From the NCBI RefSeq assembly GCF_021287045.1, contig NZ_JAJTBG010000014.1, forward strand, positions 30,343-94,342: a DNA stretch of 64,000 nt, read 5' to 3'. The notes beneath the pieces were generated by a model. That model was not told the DNA's origin. It saw nothing but the letters and a program-made list of their open reading frames with translations, and did no database searches. Position 1 is the stretch's first letter; every line of letters starts with the position of its first letter. Made by a program: the position numbers and the translations under genes. Source of the stretch: Oryzomicrobium sp. GTDB lineage: Bacteria; Pseudomonadota; Gammaproteobacteria; Burkholderiales; Rhodocyclaceae. Below are positions 1 through 9,836 of the stretch, one piece after another.

Positions 1-2058
1 CAGCTTGCCGTAGCCGATCACGGCGAAGGCCGGTTTGTCCCGGTGGCGCTGACGCAGGAAGCCCCAGCACAGTTCCAACACCGCCTGGACCAGGATGTCG
101 GCCAGTTGCGAGAGGTTGTCGGAGAGCCGCTCCACCGTGAGCAGGCCGGCCAGATCCTGGGCGAGCAGGCGGAACACCTGGGCATGGTGGGCCTCGCGTA
201 GCAGATCCATCTGCCGCTCGGCGTCGCCGGCGGTGTCGGCCAGATGGCGCGCCAGCTCGGCGCGGAAGGCGGTCCAGTCGGCCTGCCAATCCTCACGCAC
301 CTCGGTCAGGCGCGGGTCGAGCAGCACGTCGAGCAGGATCGGGTGGTGGTTCAGGTAGTCCGCCGCCCAGTGGGAGGCGCCGATCAGCTCGGCCACCTTC
401 TGCCGCGCCAGGGGGTATTGCTGCAACAGGGCCAGGTAAGCGCCGCGCCGGCCGATGGTTTCGAGAAAGGCCAGGCAGCGGGCCAGGGTCTCGTCGGCCT
501 CGGCGCCGGTCACCTGGCTGGCCGCCGCCGCCGCGTCGATCAGGCCCGGGGCCAGGGCGTCGAGACGTTCCCGGTTCTGGGTGGGCAGCTGCTGGTAGCG
601 GCTGCCGGCGCGGAAGCGCTGGATCAGCGACAGGGTGTCGGCCGGGCGCCGGTAACCCAGGGCAGTGAGCTTGGCCGCCGCCACCTCGTCGTCCAGGCCG
701 CCCTGCCACAGGGGCGCCGAGCCCTCGCACTCGGGGCGCTTGCCTTCCGGGTCGGCGAACACCGCCTCGAAGTGGCGCGAGACGCGCTGGCGGTGGTCGT
801 CGAGCACGGCGAGGAAATCGTCCCAGCCGGCAAAGCCCATGGAGGCGGCGAGGCGGGCCCGATCCTGGCCGCCGCCGCTCTCGATGCCGGGCAGACGGTG
901 GGTCTGGGCATCCTCGAACCATTGCAGGCGGTGCTCGACCCGGCGCAGGAAGTCGTAGGCCCGGGTCAGCTCGGCCACCGCGTCGGGGCTGAGGAAGTTG
1001 CGCTCGGCCAGGCGGGCGAGCACTTCCAGGGTCGGCTTGACCTGCAACTGGGAGTCGCGGCCGCCGCGGATGAGCTGGAACACCTGGGCGATGAACTCGA
1101 TCTCGCGGATGCCGCCGGGGCCGAGCTTGACGTGATCGGCCATGTCCTTGCGCGCCACCTCGCGGCGGATCTGGGCGTGCAGGTCGCGCATGGCGTTGAT
1201 GGCGCCGAAGTCCAGGTACTTGCGGAAGACGAAGGGGCGCACCACCTGGGCCAGGGCCTGGGCGTGGCAGGTCTGGCACAGGTCGTTCATCACCCGGCCC
1301 TTGATCCAGGCGTAGCGCTCCCACTCCCGCCCCTGGGTGATAAAGTAGTTTTCCAGGGAATCCAGTGAGCACACCAGGGGGCCGGAATCGCCGTTGGGGC
1401 GCAGGCGCATGTCCACGCGGAACACCCGGCCGTCGCCGGTGACATCGTCGATGGCGTTGATCAGCCGCTTGCCCAGGCGCGAGAAGAAGTCGTAGTTGTC
1501 GAGGCCCTTGTCGGTCTGGCCTTCCTCCGGATAGACGAAGATCAGGTCGATGTCCGACGAGACGTTGAGCTCCCTCCCCCCCAGCTTGCCCATGCCCACC
1601 ACCGCCAGGGTGAGGGCCTGGCCGTCGGCGCCCCGGGGCTCGCCGTGCTGGGCGGCCAGGCCGGCGTGGAAGAAGGCCAGGGCGGCGTTTACCGTCACCT
1701 CGGCCAGGGAGGTCATGGTTTCCACCACCTCGGCCAGGGGCGCCAGGCCGGTCAGGTCGCGCACCGCCAGGTGGGCCATGGCGAAGGCGCGCAGGGCGCG
1801 CAGCTCGCGCTTGAGGGCGTCGTCGCCGTCCGCCGCCGCCAGTCGGGGCGCCAGCCATTCGGCCAGGGCGTCCCGGTCGAGGGGTGCCTGCCAGCGGGCG
1901 GCCACCGCCTCCTCCAGGCCCGGGCGGGCGCCCAGCAGCCGTTCCAGAAAGCGGCTGTGGGCGACGGCGGTGGCGCGGGCGCTTGCCCAGTCGGTGGGGA
2001 GGGGCAACGGAGACGCGGTGGGGAGCGAGGCGGAGACGGGGAGGGGAGTGGGGTTCAT
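1..2058 (-). CDS. glnE: bifunctional glutamine synthetase adenylyltransferase/adenylyl-removing enzyme (3' end off window)
   Basis: GlnE adds and removes AMP on glutamine synthetase under control of PII signalling, in the cytoplasm. 686 codons are visible, starting at ATG 2056-2058 (MNPTPLPVSASLP) and staying open to base 1. The first nucleotidyltransferase (adenylyl-removing) domain is clear: VVGMGKLGGRELNVSSDIDL at about residues 152-171, with both metal-binding Asp in the SDxDL element, followed by LGPGGIREIEFIAQVFQLI. The window ends inside the second (adenylyltransferase) nucleotidyltransferase motif, AVIGYGKL. Family members are usually 900-1000 residues, so about a quarter is missing at the window edge; this is not a truncation of the gene. 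It is divergent from yhdP across 271 bp. Other long open frames here are antisense shadows. Confidence 0.95.
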   Translation of the reverse strand, partial: MNPTPLPVSASLPTASPLPLPTDWASARATAVAHSRFLERLLGARPGLEEAVAARWQAPLDRDALAEWLAPRLAAADGDDALKRELRALRAFAMAHLAVRDLTGLAPLAEVVETMTSLAEVTVNAALAFFHAGLAAQHGEPRGADGQALTLAVVGMGKLGGRELNVSSDIDLIFVYPEEGQTDKGLDNYDFFSRLGKRLINAIDDVTGDGRVFRVDMRLRPNGDSGPLVCSLDSLENYFITQGREWERYAWIKGRVMNDLCQTCHAQALAQVVRPFVFRKYLDFGAINAMRDLHAQIRREVARKDMADHVKLGPGGIREIEFIAQVFQLIRGGRDSQLQVKPTLEVLARLAERNFLSPDAVAELTRAYDFLRRVEHRLQWFEDAQTHRLPGIESGGGQDRARLAASMGFAGWDDFLAVLDDHRQRVSRHFEAVFADPEGKRPECEGSAPLWQGGLDDEVAAAKLTALGYRRPADTLSLIQRFRAGSRYQQLPTQNRERLDALAPGLIDAAAAASQVTGAEADETLARCLAFLETIGRRGAYLALLQQYPLARQKVAELIGASHWAADYLNHHPILLDVLLDPRLTEVREDWQADWTAFRAELARHLADTAGDAERQMDLLREAHHAQVFRLLAQDLAGLLTVERLSDNLSQLADILVQAVLELCWGFLRQRHRDKPAFAVIGYGKL

Positions 2059-2329
2059 GTAAAATGAAGAACTGATCAGGGCGAGGCAGGATGCGGGGTG
2101 CGGGGCGCTCGGGGGAACCTTCTCCGGCCGCGACGGGCTGCCGCAGCCGGCGGGGCGGAGAGCGCCATAAGGCGCCCCTGGTCGTGCCGCCGGAGCAAAG
2201 CCGCATCCTAGGGCGTGCTCCCCGCAGATTCAAGGCTGTATTGCCGCTGGCCTTGCTGCTGCCTCCCGATCGTTCCGCATCTGCCCTTCATATTCGCCGC
2301 CACCGCCTAGCCCGCCCGCTTTTTCCACC

Positions 2330-5300
2330 GTGACCGATCCCCGCCCCGACACCGACGCTTCCGCGCCCTCGCCGCAGCCGGCCGCCCTGCGCCGCCTGGT
2401 CTACCGGCGCACCGCCAGGTTGCGCCGTCCGGCGATGCGCCGTGTGCTGGAGGCCCTGTACTGGGCGGCGATGGGGGCGATCCTGCTGTTCTCGGCGGTG
2501 GCCTTGTTCCTGCGCTACTACGCCCTGCCCCGGGTGGAGGAATTCCGCCCCCAGATCGAGCAGGCCCTGTCCGGCGCCCTCAAGCGCCCGGTCACCCTGG
2601 GCAAGATCGAAGCCCGCTGGGAGCGGCTGCGCCCCGGCGTGACCTTGTCCGACCTGACCCTGTCCGACGAATCCGGCCGGCCGGTGCTGACCCTGCCCCG
2701 GGTCGAGGCGGTGGTGGCCTGGCGTTCCCTGCCCCTGCTTTCCCTGCACCTGCACCGGCTGCTCATCGACGCGCCCGAGCTGCACATCCAGCGCGACCCC
2801 GACGGCAAGCTGCTGGTGGCGGGCATGCCCGTGTCCGCCGACAACGACGAGGGCGGCGCCAGCGACTGGGTACTGTCCCAGGATCTGATCGAAATCCGCC
2901 AGGCCCGCCTGGTCTGGGAGGACCGGCTGCGCAACGCCCCGGTCCTGGCCCTGGCCGGGGTGGATCTGCGCCTGCAAAACAGCCTGTCGGCCTTCGGACG
3001 CCACCGCTTCGGCCTGCGCGCCGATCCGCCGGCCGGGGTGGCGAGCCGCATCGAAGTGCGCGGCGACCTGTCCACCCGGGACCTGACCCGGCCGTCGACC
3101 TGGAAGGGCACCCTCTACGCCAACCTGGACGACACCGACCTGGCGGCCTGGAACTTGTGGCTCGACCTGCCCCTGGAACTGCACCGGGGCCGGGGCGGGG
3201 TGCGTTTGTGGCTGGACTTCGACCGGGGCACGGTGGCCTCCGCCGCCGCCGACCTGCGCCTGGCGGACGTGGACCTGCGGGTCAGTCCCCGGCTGCCGGC
3301 CCTGGACGTGGACGCCCTGGCCGGCCGGATCGGCTACCGGCGCTTGGGGGACGGCCTGCCTTTGCAGGAGGTGCGTGCCCGGGGCCTGACCCTGGCCGCC
3401 AGCGCGCCGGATGCCGGGGAGCGCGGCGAGAGCGGCAAGCATGACGCCGCCAAAAGCGCCGCCGGCCGGGTGGTGATCCCGCCCACCGACTTCACCCTGG
3501 CCTGGCGTATGGACGACCAGGACACCTATCTGGAAGCCTCGGCCAGCCGCCTGGAACTGGACGGCCTGGCCCGCCTGGCGCGGCGCCTGCCCCTGCCCGA
3601 CCAGGCCCTGGCCCTGCTCGACGAGGCCCGCCCCCGGGGGCTGCTGCGCGAGGCCCAGGTGCGCCTCGACCGCAAGGGCCAGGCCCCCGCCGACTACAGC
3701 TACCGGGTGCGCTTCGAGCAGCTCGGCATGGCGCCCCTGGGGGCCGTGCCCGGCGCCAGCGGGCTGTCCGGCCTGATGGAAGGGCGCCAGGACAGCGGCC
3801 GCCTGACCCTGGATTCCCATGGCGCCCACCTGCTGCTGCCCCGGGTCTTCCCCGATCCGGATCTGGCCTTCGACCAGTTGAGCGCGGCCATCGGCTGGAC
3901 CGTGGAGCGTCGGGCCGGGGCGCCGGCTCAGGTGGGCGTGACCCTGGAAAAAGTGGCCTTCGCCAACGCCGACGCCGCCGGCAGCGCCCGGGGCACCTAC
4001 CGCTACACCGGCCAGGGCGGCGGCGTCATCGACCTGGGGGCCGAGTTGACCCGGGCCCGGGGCGACGCGGTGTGGCGCTACCTGCCCAACACGGTCGGCG
4101 AGGATGCCCGGGTCTGGCTGCGCCGCGCCATCACCGCCGGCCACGCCACCAACGGCCGGCTCGTGCTCAAGGGCGACCTGGACCGCTTCCCCTTCCGCGG
4201 CAACGCCGGCGGCCAGTTCCTGGTCACCGGCGACATCCACCAGGCCCGCCTGGAGTACGCCGACGGCTGGCCCGCCATCGACGGCATCGAAGGCAGCCTG
4301 CGTTTCGAGGGCGAGCGCATGACCATCCGCGCCAAGGACGGCCACATCCTGGCCGCTCGCCTGCCCCAGGTGGAAGCGACCATCCCCGACCTGGAGGCGC
4401 CGGAAGAGCTGCTCGTCATCAAGGGTCGGGCCGAGGGCCCCACCGCCGCCTTCCTCGACTTCGTCGAGCAGAGCCCGGTGGGCAACCGCATCGACCACTT
4501 CACCGAGGACATGCGCGCCCAGGGCAACGGCGGCCTGGACCTGGACATCCGCATGCCCCTGCGCAAGGTGACGGACACCACCGTCGCCGGTCAGTACGAA
4601 TTCCGCGACAACCAGCTCGCCGTGGTGTCCGGCCTGCCGCCCCTGACCCGGGTCAACGGCAAGCTCGCCTTCACCGACCAGGGCATTTCCATCCGCGCCA
4701 TCACCGGCCAGTTCATGGGCGGCCCGGTGACCGTGGAGGCCCGCTCCGAGGCGGAACGGGTGCGGGTCGGCTTCCGCGGCAGCGCCACCGTGGCCGAGGC
4801 GCGGCGGGCGTGGCAGGACGTGCTGCCGGGCCCCTTCTTCGACGCCCTGTCGGGCCAGGCCGCCTACCGGGGCGAGGTGCGGGTGAAAAAGCGCAGCGCC
4901 GAGGTGGTGGTGGACAGCGACTTGAAGGGCGTCGCTTCCAGTTTGCCGGCGCCCCTCAACAAATCCGCCGCCGATGTCCTGGCCTTGCACGTGGAGCGCT
5001 CCCGGATTCCCGGCACCACGCCCCTGGACCAGTTGAAGATCCAGGTCGGCCGCGTCGCCAGCGTCACCTTGCAGCAGCGCACCGGCCCCGACGCTCCCCT
5101 GGAGCGGGGCGTGGTGACCATCGGCGAAGGGGCGGCGGCGACCCTGCCGACCCGGGGGCTGGGGGTGTCGATCGCCGTGCCGCGCTTCGACGTGGCCGAG
5201 TGGAAGCGCCTCGCCGACGACGGCAAGGACGGCGGCGCCGGCGGTGCCTCGCTGCCCACGGTGGTCAACCTGCGCACGCCGGAACTGATCCTGTCCGGCC

Positions 5301-6460
5301 GACGCTTCCACGACGTCACCCTGCGTGCCCAGCCCCAGGCCGGCGGCGTTTCGGGCCGGGGCGACGGGCCGCCGGTCCTCGCCGCCCAGCTGTCGTCGAA
5401 GGAGGTGGACGGCCAGCTGTCCTGGGAAGGTCCCGGTGCCAATCTGCCCAACGGCCGTCTGGTGGGGCGCTTCAAGCAGATCACCCTGCCCGAGTCGGAA
5501 GTGAAGAGCGCCCTGTCCGGCGAGGGAGATGCCCTGACCCGCCTGCCGGCCCTGGATATTTCCGCCGAGAATTTCGTCTATGAAGGCCGGCGCCTCGGTC
5601 GCCTCGACCTGCGTGCCGCCAACGAGGCCCGCAGCGGTTCCGGGGCCGCCGCCGTAGCGCCGCCCTGGCGCATCGACCGGCTGGCCCTGTCTGGCGCCGA
5701 CGGCCAGATCGCCGCCAGCGGCCGCTGGCGCCCGCCTGCCGGCGCCGACCGGGGCGAGACCCGCCTCGACGTGGCGGTGGAAGCCTCCGACATCGGCAAG
5801 TTCCTCGCCCGCCTCGGCCAGCCCGACGCGGTGCGGCGCGGCCAGGGCAAGCTGACCGGCCGCCTGTCCTGGGTCGGCAGCCCCGCTGACCTGGACGTGG
5901 CCAGCCTGTCCGGCCAGTTGCACGTGGAGGCGGAGAAGGGCCAGTTCGCCAAGATCGAGCCGGGGGCGGGCAAGCTCCTCGGCCTGCTGTCGCTGCAAGC
6001 CCTGCCGCGGCGCGTCACCCTGGATTTCCGCGACATCTTCTCTGAGGGCTTCGCCTTCGAGTCGATCAGCGGCGACGTGACCCTGGACCGGGGCCGGGCG
6101 CGCACCAGCGACCTGCTCATCGACGGCCCGGCGGCGCGCATCAAGCTGGGCGGCGAGGTGGATCTGGACAAGGAAACCCAGAATCTCAAGGTGACGGTGC
6201 AGCCGTCCCTGACCAACGCCGTGGCCCTGGGGGTGGCGGTGGTCAACCCGGTAATCGGCGCCGCCGCCTACCTGGCGCAGAAGGTGTTGCAGAATCCGAT
6301 CGAAAAGGTGTTTTCCTTCGACTACCGGGTGACCGGAACCTGGGCCGATCCCAAGGTCGAAAAGGAAGGGCGCCGCCCCGCCGTCTTCCCCGCCCACGAT
6401 GGCGAGGCGCCGGGCGCCGCCCCTTCCGCCGAAAGCAAGGACAGCAAGGACGCAAAATGA
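2330..6460 (+). CDS. yhdP: YhdP family AsmA-like envelope protein (TIGR02099)
   Basis: A 1376-residue protein with one N-terminal membrane anchor (LEALYWAAMGAILLFSAVAL, about residues 39-58) after a basic cytoplasmic stub. A very long periplasmic part follows, with a DUF3971-like middle and an AsmA-type C-terminal region. In E. coli YhdP, with TamB and YdbH, is thought to bridge inner and outer membranes for phospholipid transport; that role is carried over by family. The start is GTG at 2330 (MTDPRPDTDAS), because the codons before it run into a stop and the anchor follows at the expected distance. Its TGA overlaps the nitrilase start (ATGA), a sign of translational coupling. The tail past residue 1350 is low-complexity (Ala, Glu, Lys, Ser). 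Length is normal for the family. Confidence 0.9.
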   Translation: MTDPRPDTDASAPSPQPAALRRLVYRRTARLRRPAMRRVLEALYWAAMGAILLFSAVALFLRYYALPRVEEFRPQIEQALSGALKRPVTLGKIEARWERLRPGVTLSDLTLSDESGRPVLTLPRVEAVVAWRSLPLLSLHLHRLLIDAPELHIQRDPDGKLLVAGMPVSADNDEGGASDWVLSQDLIEIRQARLVWEDRLRNAPVLALAGVDLRLQNSLSAFGRHRFGLRADPPAGVASRIEVRGDLSTRDLTRPSTWKGTLYANLDDTDLAAWNLWLDLPLELHRGRGGVRLWLDFDRGTVASAAADLRLADVDLRVSPRLPALDVDALAGRIGYRRLGDGLPLQEVRARGLTLAASAPDAGERGESGKHDAAKSAAGRVVIPPTDFTLAWRMDDQDTYLEASASRLELDGLARLARRLPLPDQALALLDEARPRGLLREAQVRLDRKGQAPADYSYRVRFEQLGMAPLGAVPGASGLSGLMEGRQDSGRLTLDSHGAHLLLPRVFPDPDLAFDQLSAAIGWTVERRAGAPAQVGVTLEKVAFANADAAGSARGTYRYTGQGGGVIDLGAELTRARGDAVWRYLPNTVGEDARVWLRRAITAGHATNGRLVLKGDLDRFPFRGNAGGQFLVTGDIHQARLEYADGWPAIDGIEGSLRFEGERMTIRAKDGHILAARLPQVEATIPDLEAPEELLVIKGRAEGPTAAFLDFVEQSPVGNRIDHFTEDMRAQGNGGLDLDIRMPLRKVTDTTVAGQYEFRDNQLAVVSGLPPLTRVNGKLAFTDQGISIRAITGQFMGGPVTVEARSEAERVRVGFRGSATVAEARRAWQDVLPGPFFDALSGQAAYRGEVRVKKRSAEVVVDSDLKGVASSLPAPLNKSAADVLALHVERSRIPGTTPLDQLKIQVGRVASVTLQQRTGPDAPLERGVVTIGEGAAATLPTRGLGVSIAVPRFDVAEWKRLADDGKDGGAGGASLPTVVNLRTPELILSGRRFHDVTLRAQPQAGGVSGRGDGPPVLAAQLSSKEVDGQLSWEGPGANLPNGRLVGRFKQITLPESEVKSALSGEGDALTRLPALDISAENFVYEGRRLGRLDLRAANEARSGSGAAAVAPPWRIDRLALSGADGQIAASGRWRPPAGADRGETRLDVAVEASDIGKFLARLGQPDAVRRGQGKLTGRLSWVGSPADLDVASLSGQLHVEAEKGQFAKIEPGAGKLLGLLSLQALPRRVTLDFRDIFSEGFAFESISGDVTLDRGRARTSDLLIDGPAARIKLGGEVDLDKETQNLKVTVQPSLTNAVALGVAVVNPVIGAAAYLAQKVLQNPIEKVFSFDYRVTGTWADPKVEKEGRRPAVFPAHDGEAPGAAPSAESKDSKDAK

Positions 6461-7317
6461 CTTCCACCGCTTCTTCCCTCGCGCCGGTGCGCCTGGCCGC
6501 CGCGCAGATGGTGTCCGGCCCCCGGGTCGCCGACAACCTGAAAACCGCCGGCCGCCTGGTGGCCGAGGCCGTGGCCCAGGGCGCGACCCTGGTGGCCCTG
6601 CCCGAGTACTTCCCGATCATCGGGGCCTCAGACGCCGACAAGGTGGCGGCCCGGGAGAAGGACGCCGAGCAGGGCGGCGGCGGGCCAATCCAGGACTTTC
6701 TGGCCGAGACCGCGGCGCGCCACGGCATCTGGCTGATCGGCGGCTCGGTGCCCCTGGAGGCCTCCGCCCCGGACAAGATGCGCAACAGCAGCGTTGCCTA
6801 CGGTCCGGACGGCAAGCGGGTGGCGCGCTACGACAAGATCCACCTGTTCGGCTTCCAGAAGGGTGCCGAGCGCTATGACGAGGCCGCCACCATCGAGGCC
6901 GGCGACACCCCGGTGGCCTTCGATACGCCCTTCGGCCGGGTCGCCCTGTCGATCTGCTACGACCTGCGCTTTCCCGAGCTGTACCGGCGCCTGGCCGGCG
7001 GCGTGGATGGCAACGACAAGCCGGTGGACCTGATCGTCATGCCGGCGGCCTTCACCGAGACCACCGGCCGCGCCCACTGGGAAATCCTGCTGCGCGCCCG
7101 GGCCATCGAAAATCAGTGCTACCTGCTGGCCGTGGGCCAGGGCGGCCGCCACGAAAGCGGCCGGGAGACCCACGGCAACAGCATGGTGGTGGGCCCCTGG
7201 GGCGACATCCTGGACCGCAAGCTGAAAGGCCCGGGGGTGGTGATCGCCGATTTCGACCCCACCTATCTGGCCGAGGTGCGCGCCAGCCTGCCCGCCCTCA
7301 AGCACCGGGTGCTGTGA
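6457..7317 (+). CDS. carbon-nitrogen hydrolase, Nit1/Nit2-like (probable deaminated glutathione or omega-amidase)
   Basis: A 286-residue nitrilase-superfamily amidase of the cytoplasm. The catalytic triad is visible: Glu50 in LPEYF, Lys127 in RYDKIHLFG and Cys167 in SICYDLRFPELYR. The last motif is typical of the Nit branch, which hydrolyses deaminated glutathione or alpha-keto acid amides in metabolite repair. The start ATG overlaps the yhdP stop by 4 bp, and tldD follows after 143 bp, so yhdP-nit-tldD is probably one conserved transcription unit. The substrate cannot be read from sequence; omega-amidase and deaminated glutathione amidase are both possible. No anomaly was seen. Confidence 0.92.
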   Translation: MTSTASSLAPVRLAAAQMVSGPRVADNLKTAGRLVAEAVAQGATLVALPEYFPIIGASDADKVAAREKDAEQGGGGPIQDFLAETAARHGIWLIGGSVPLEASAPDKMRNSSVAYGPDGKRVARYDKIHLFGFQKGAERYDEAATIEAGDTPVAFDTPFGRVALSICYDLRFPELYRRLAGGVDGNDKPVDLIVMPAAFTETTGRAHWEILLRARAIENQCYLLAVGQGGRHESGRETHGNSMVVGPWGDILDRKLKGPGVVIADFDPTYLAEVRASLPALKHRVL

Positions 7318-7460
7318 GTCTTTTCCCGCCACGCGGCCGCCTGCCGGGTCGCGCCGTCACATACCGTTGCGCGCCGGCCGCGCCCCTGCGCTAAGCTGTT
7401 TCCGGGCCCGATGCAGGATTCTGTATCCGCGATCCCGCCCGAATCGAATCTGGAGTTTCC

Positions 7461-8942
7461 ATGAGCAAGAAAGCCACCGCCACCCGCACCGCCGCTGCCA
7501 ATCCCCTGGCGGTCGCCGACAGCCTGCTGCTGGCCCCCTTCGACCTGTCCGAATCCACCCTGGACAAGGTGTTCACCCAGCTTAACGCGCCGGGCGTGGA
7601 CGACGCCGACCTGTACTTCCAGTACACCCGCTCCGAGTCCTGGGCCCTGGAAGAGGGCATCGTCAAATCCGGTAGCTTCAACATCGACCAGGGCGTCGGC
7701 GTGCGCGCCGTGTCCGGCGAAAAGACCGCCTTCGCCTACTCCGACGACATCGGCCTGGCGGCCCTCAGCGACGCCGCCGCCGCGGTGCGCTCGATCACCG
7801 CCGCCGGCCAGAACAAGCGGGTTGCCGCCGGTCAGCGCCGCCGCAATCTGGTGGACGGCCGCGCCCTGTACGCCGCCCAGGACCCCCTGGCCTCCCTGCC
7901 GGCGGAAGCCAAGGTCAAGCTGCTGGAGCGGCTCGAAGCCTTCGCCCGGGCCTGCGATCCCCGGGTCACCCAGGTGATGGCCTCCCTGGCCGGCGAATAC
8001 GACGTGGTGCTGGTGATGCGCGCCGACGGCCGTCTGGCCGCCGACGTGCGTCCCCTGGTGCGGGTCGGCATCACCGTCATCGTCGAGGACAACGGCAAGC
8101 GCGAGCAGGGCCACGCCGGGGGCGGCGGTCGCTTCGACTACGGCTACTTCGACGAGGCCATGCTCGACCGCTACGCCCGGGAGGCGGTGCACCAGGCGGT
8201 CACCAACCTGGACGCCCGCCCGGCGCCCGCCGGCCCCATGACCGTGGTGCTCGGCCCGGGGTGGCCCGGCATCCTGCTGCACGAGGCGGTGGGCCACGGC
8301 CTGGAGGGCGACTTCAACCGTAAGGGCAGCTCGGCCTTTGCCGGCAAGCTGGGCCAGCGGGTGGCGTCCAAAGGCGTCACCGTGGTGGACGATGGCACCA
8401 TCCCCGACCGGCGCGGCTCCCTCAACATCGACGACGAGGGCAACCCGACCCAGCGCACCGTGCTGATCGAGGACGGCATCCTCAAGGGCTACATGCAGGA
8501 CAGCCTCAACGCGCGCCTGATGGGCGTCGCCCCCACCGGCAACGGCCGGCGCGAATCCTTCGCCCACCTGCCCCTGCCGCGCATGACCAACACCTACATG
8601 CTGGCCGGCGACAAGTCGCCGGAAGAGATCATCAAGTCGGTGAAGAAGGGCGTCTACGCGGTGAACTTCGGCGGCGGCCAGGTGGACATCACCAACGGCA
8701 AGTTCGTCTTCTCGATGAGCGAAGCCTACTGGGTCGAGAACGGCAAGATCATGTACCCGATCAAGGGCGCCACCCTGATCGGCAACGGCGCCGACGCGCT
8801 CACCCACGTCAAGATGGTGGGCAACGACATGGCCCTCGATTCCGGCGTCGGCACCTGCGGCAAGGAAGGCCAGAGCGTGCCCGTGGGCGTCGGCATGCCC
8901 ACCGTGCGCATCGACGGCCTGACCGTGGGCGGCACCGCCTGA
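7461..8942 (+). CDS. tldD: metalloprotease TldD
   Basis: TldD is the catalytic half of the TldD/TldE (PmbA) heterodimer. That complex degrades unfolded small peptides, matures microcin B17 and destabilises the CcdA antitoxin in E. coli. The 493-residue product carries the zinc motif HEAVGH (HExxxH) at residues 274-279, followed by [12 protein letters not shown], and ends with the typical [16 protein letters not shown]. coli TldD is 481 residues, so this is full length. The ATG at 7461 is preceded by CTGGAG at a proper distance. The partner TldE/PmbA is not in the window. A small lipoprotein gene follows with a 3-bp gap. Confidence 0.95.
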   Translation: MSKKATATRTAAANPLAVADSLLLAPFDLSESTLDKVFTQLNAPGVDDADLYFQYTRSESWALEEGIVKSGSFNIDQGVGVRAVSGEKTAFAYSDDIGLAALSDAAAAVRSITAAGQNKRVAAGQRRRNLVDGRALYAAQDPLASLPAEAKVKLLERLEAFARACDPRVTQVMASLAGEYDVVLVMRADGRLAADVRPLVRVGITVIVEDNGKREQGHAGGGGRFDYGYFDEAMLDRYAREAVHQAVTNLDARPAPAGPMTVVLGPGWPGILLHEAVGHGLEGDFNRKGSSAFAGKLGQRVASKGVTVVDDGTIPDRRGSLNIDDEGNPTQRTVLIEDGILKGYMQDSLNARLMGVAPTGNGRRESFAHLPLPRMTNTYMLAGDKSPEEIIKSVKKGVYAVNFGGGQVDITNGKFVFSMSEAYWVENGKIMYPIKGATLIGNGADALTHVKMVGNDMALDSGVGTCGKEGQSVPVGVGMPTVRIDGLTVGGTA

Positions 8943-8945
8943 GCC

Positions 8946-9503
8946 ATGGCCGATTCCACCCCGCTCAGCAAAACCCCGCGCCAGTCGGGGATCTCCAGAG
9001 GGTGTGCCGCGAAAGCCGCGCCCCTGCTGGTTCTTGGCGTGGTCCTGCTGGCGGGCTGCGCCAGTCCTGCCCCTTCGACCCCTGCCTTGCCCCGGGCCGG
9101 CACCGAGACGGTGATCGCCCCGGCCCCCCCGCCGGTGCCGCCCAAGCCGCCCATGACCTGGGACGAGGTCAAGCAGCGGGTCAAGGAAAAGAAGAGCGTG
9201 GACGAGATCGTCGGCGAGGCCCGGGTGCGCGGCGGCGACCTGGACTTGCCCCCGGCCAAGGTCCTCGAACTGACCCGGCAGGGCCTGCCCGTGGCCGTGC
9301 TGGAGGGCATCTACGCCCTGCGCCAGTCGGCCCGGGAGACGGACTGCGCCAGCCGCCTGCTGCAACGCGAGCAGGAGCTGGGCCGGGACGTCCAGCAGCG
9401 CGAGGCGCAGATTTTCCAGCAGGGCTACCAGCAAGGCACCCTGGTCTGCCGCGACCCCTTCTACGGCCCCCCCTTCCCGCGCTGGCCCTACCGGCGCTGG
9501 TAA
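8946..9503 (+). CDS. small lipoprotein of unknown function
   Basis: A 185-residue product with a lipoprotein signal: hydrophobic APLLVLGVVLLAGC with lipobox LAGC, Cys near residue 38. The mature part has a Pro-rich linker, a segment MTWDEVKQRVKEKKSVDEIV and an aromatic/Arg/Pro-rich end (FYGPPFPRWPYRRW). I do not recognise the family. The n-region before the signal is unusually long (about 25 residues). Residues 9-19 are encoded by a copy of the dispersed GCGCCAGT hairpin repeat, so the repeat appears to have extended the N-terminus. No in-frame ATG/GTG/TTG lies between that segment and the lipobox early enough to leave a full signal, so ATG 8946 is kept. Spacing of 3 bp after tldD implies co-transcription. 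Confidence 0.7.
   Translation: MADSTPLSKTPRQSGISRGCAAKAAPLLVLGVVLLAGCASPAPSTPALPRAGTETVIAPAPPPVPPKPPMTWDEVKQRVKEKKSVDEIVGEARVRGGDLDLPPAKVLELTRQGLPVAVLEGIYALRQSARETDCASRLLQREQELGRDVQQREAQIFQQGYQQGTLVCRDPFYGPPFPRWPYRRW
8971..9003 (+). repeat. dispersed GCGCCAGT hairpin repeat, copy e (inside lipoprotein CDS)
   Basis: Reads AAACCCCGCGCCAGTCGGGG, then a variable part and TCCAGAGGG. CCCCG and CGGGG can pair around CGCCAGT. It shares about 28 of 32 positions with the copy at 60368, which identifies a subfamily. It lies in frame within the first 20 codons of the lipoprotein gene. Confidence 0.6.
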
Positions 9504-9836
9504 GCCGGTCCGTCCGGCCGCTTGCGGAGCGAGCGTGGTGCCATGCCGCGCTTGTCTTCTCGCCTGGGCGTTGAGCTTTTCACGCCCCACCGCTTCCGTT
9601 TCGCCTTGATAAGCACGGCCTGGGGGGGGGCTGTGCCTGGCCCGATCGTCGGTACCGCAGGCTTTCCGGGCAATTCTGGGATGGCCGATACGAGCGATGC
9701 TCGTCGGCGGTGGAACAGCCTGTCAGTAAAAATTACTCTTTTTGCATAATGTTGCCGGTATATTGGCCCCACGAACCTGCCGACGGGATGGCAGCGTGCC
9801 CTCGTCCGGCTGGCTTACCCTGCAAAAGGAGTTGTC
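9504..9836. other. intergenic region upstream of the eCIS-core gene
   Basis: 333 bp without a gene. It holds a run of nine G (9622-9630), an imperfect hairpin around ACGAGC-GAT-GCTCGT (about 9680-9700) and an AT-rich islet (about 9725-9765) in otherwise GC-rich DNA. The islet is the likely promoter of the downstream gene. No terminator with a clear U-run was found. Confidence 0.6.
9721..9764 (+). promoter_or_regulatory. putative promoter of the DUF4157 gene
   Basis: AT-rich stretch with candidate -10 boxes CATAAT (9745-9750) and TATATT (9759-9764). The best -35 candidate for the first, TGTCAG (9721-9726) at 18 bp, is weak. The A+T content stands out sharply from the flanks. Exact boxes are uncertain. 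Confidence 0.3.

Noticed and set aside
1-2058. Truncated glnE pseudogene
   Set aside because: The frame is intact to the window edge; the missing part lies outside the window.
293-2233. Open frame on the minus strand overlapping glnE
   Set aside because: Arg/Pro/Gly-rich translation; the true glnE frame is offset, runs to base 1 and has the nucleotidyltransferase motifs.
2288-6397. Very long open frame antisense to yhdP (more than 1300 codons) and similar long antisense frames elsewhere
   Set aside because: High GC makes stop codons rare in other frames; these translations are Ala/Gly/Gln/His-rich without any domain, while the sense frame carries clear family motifs.
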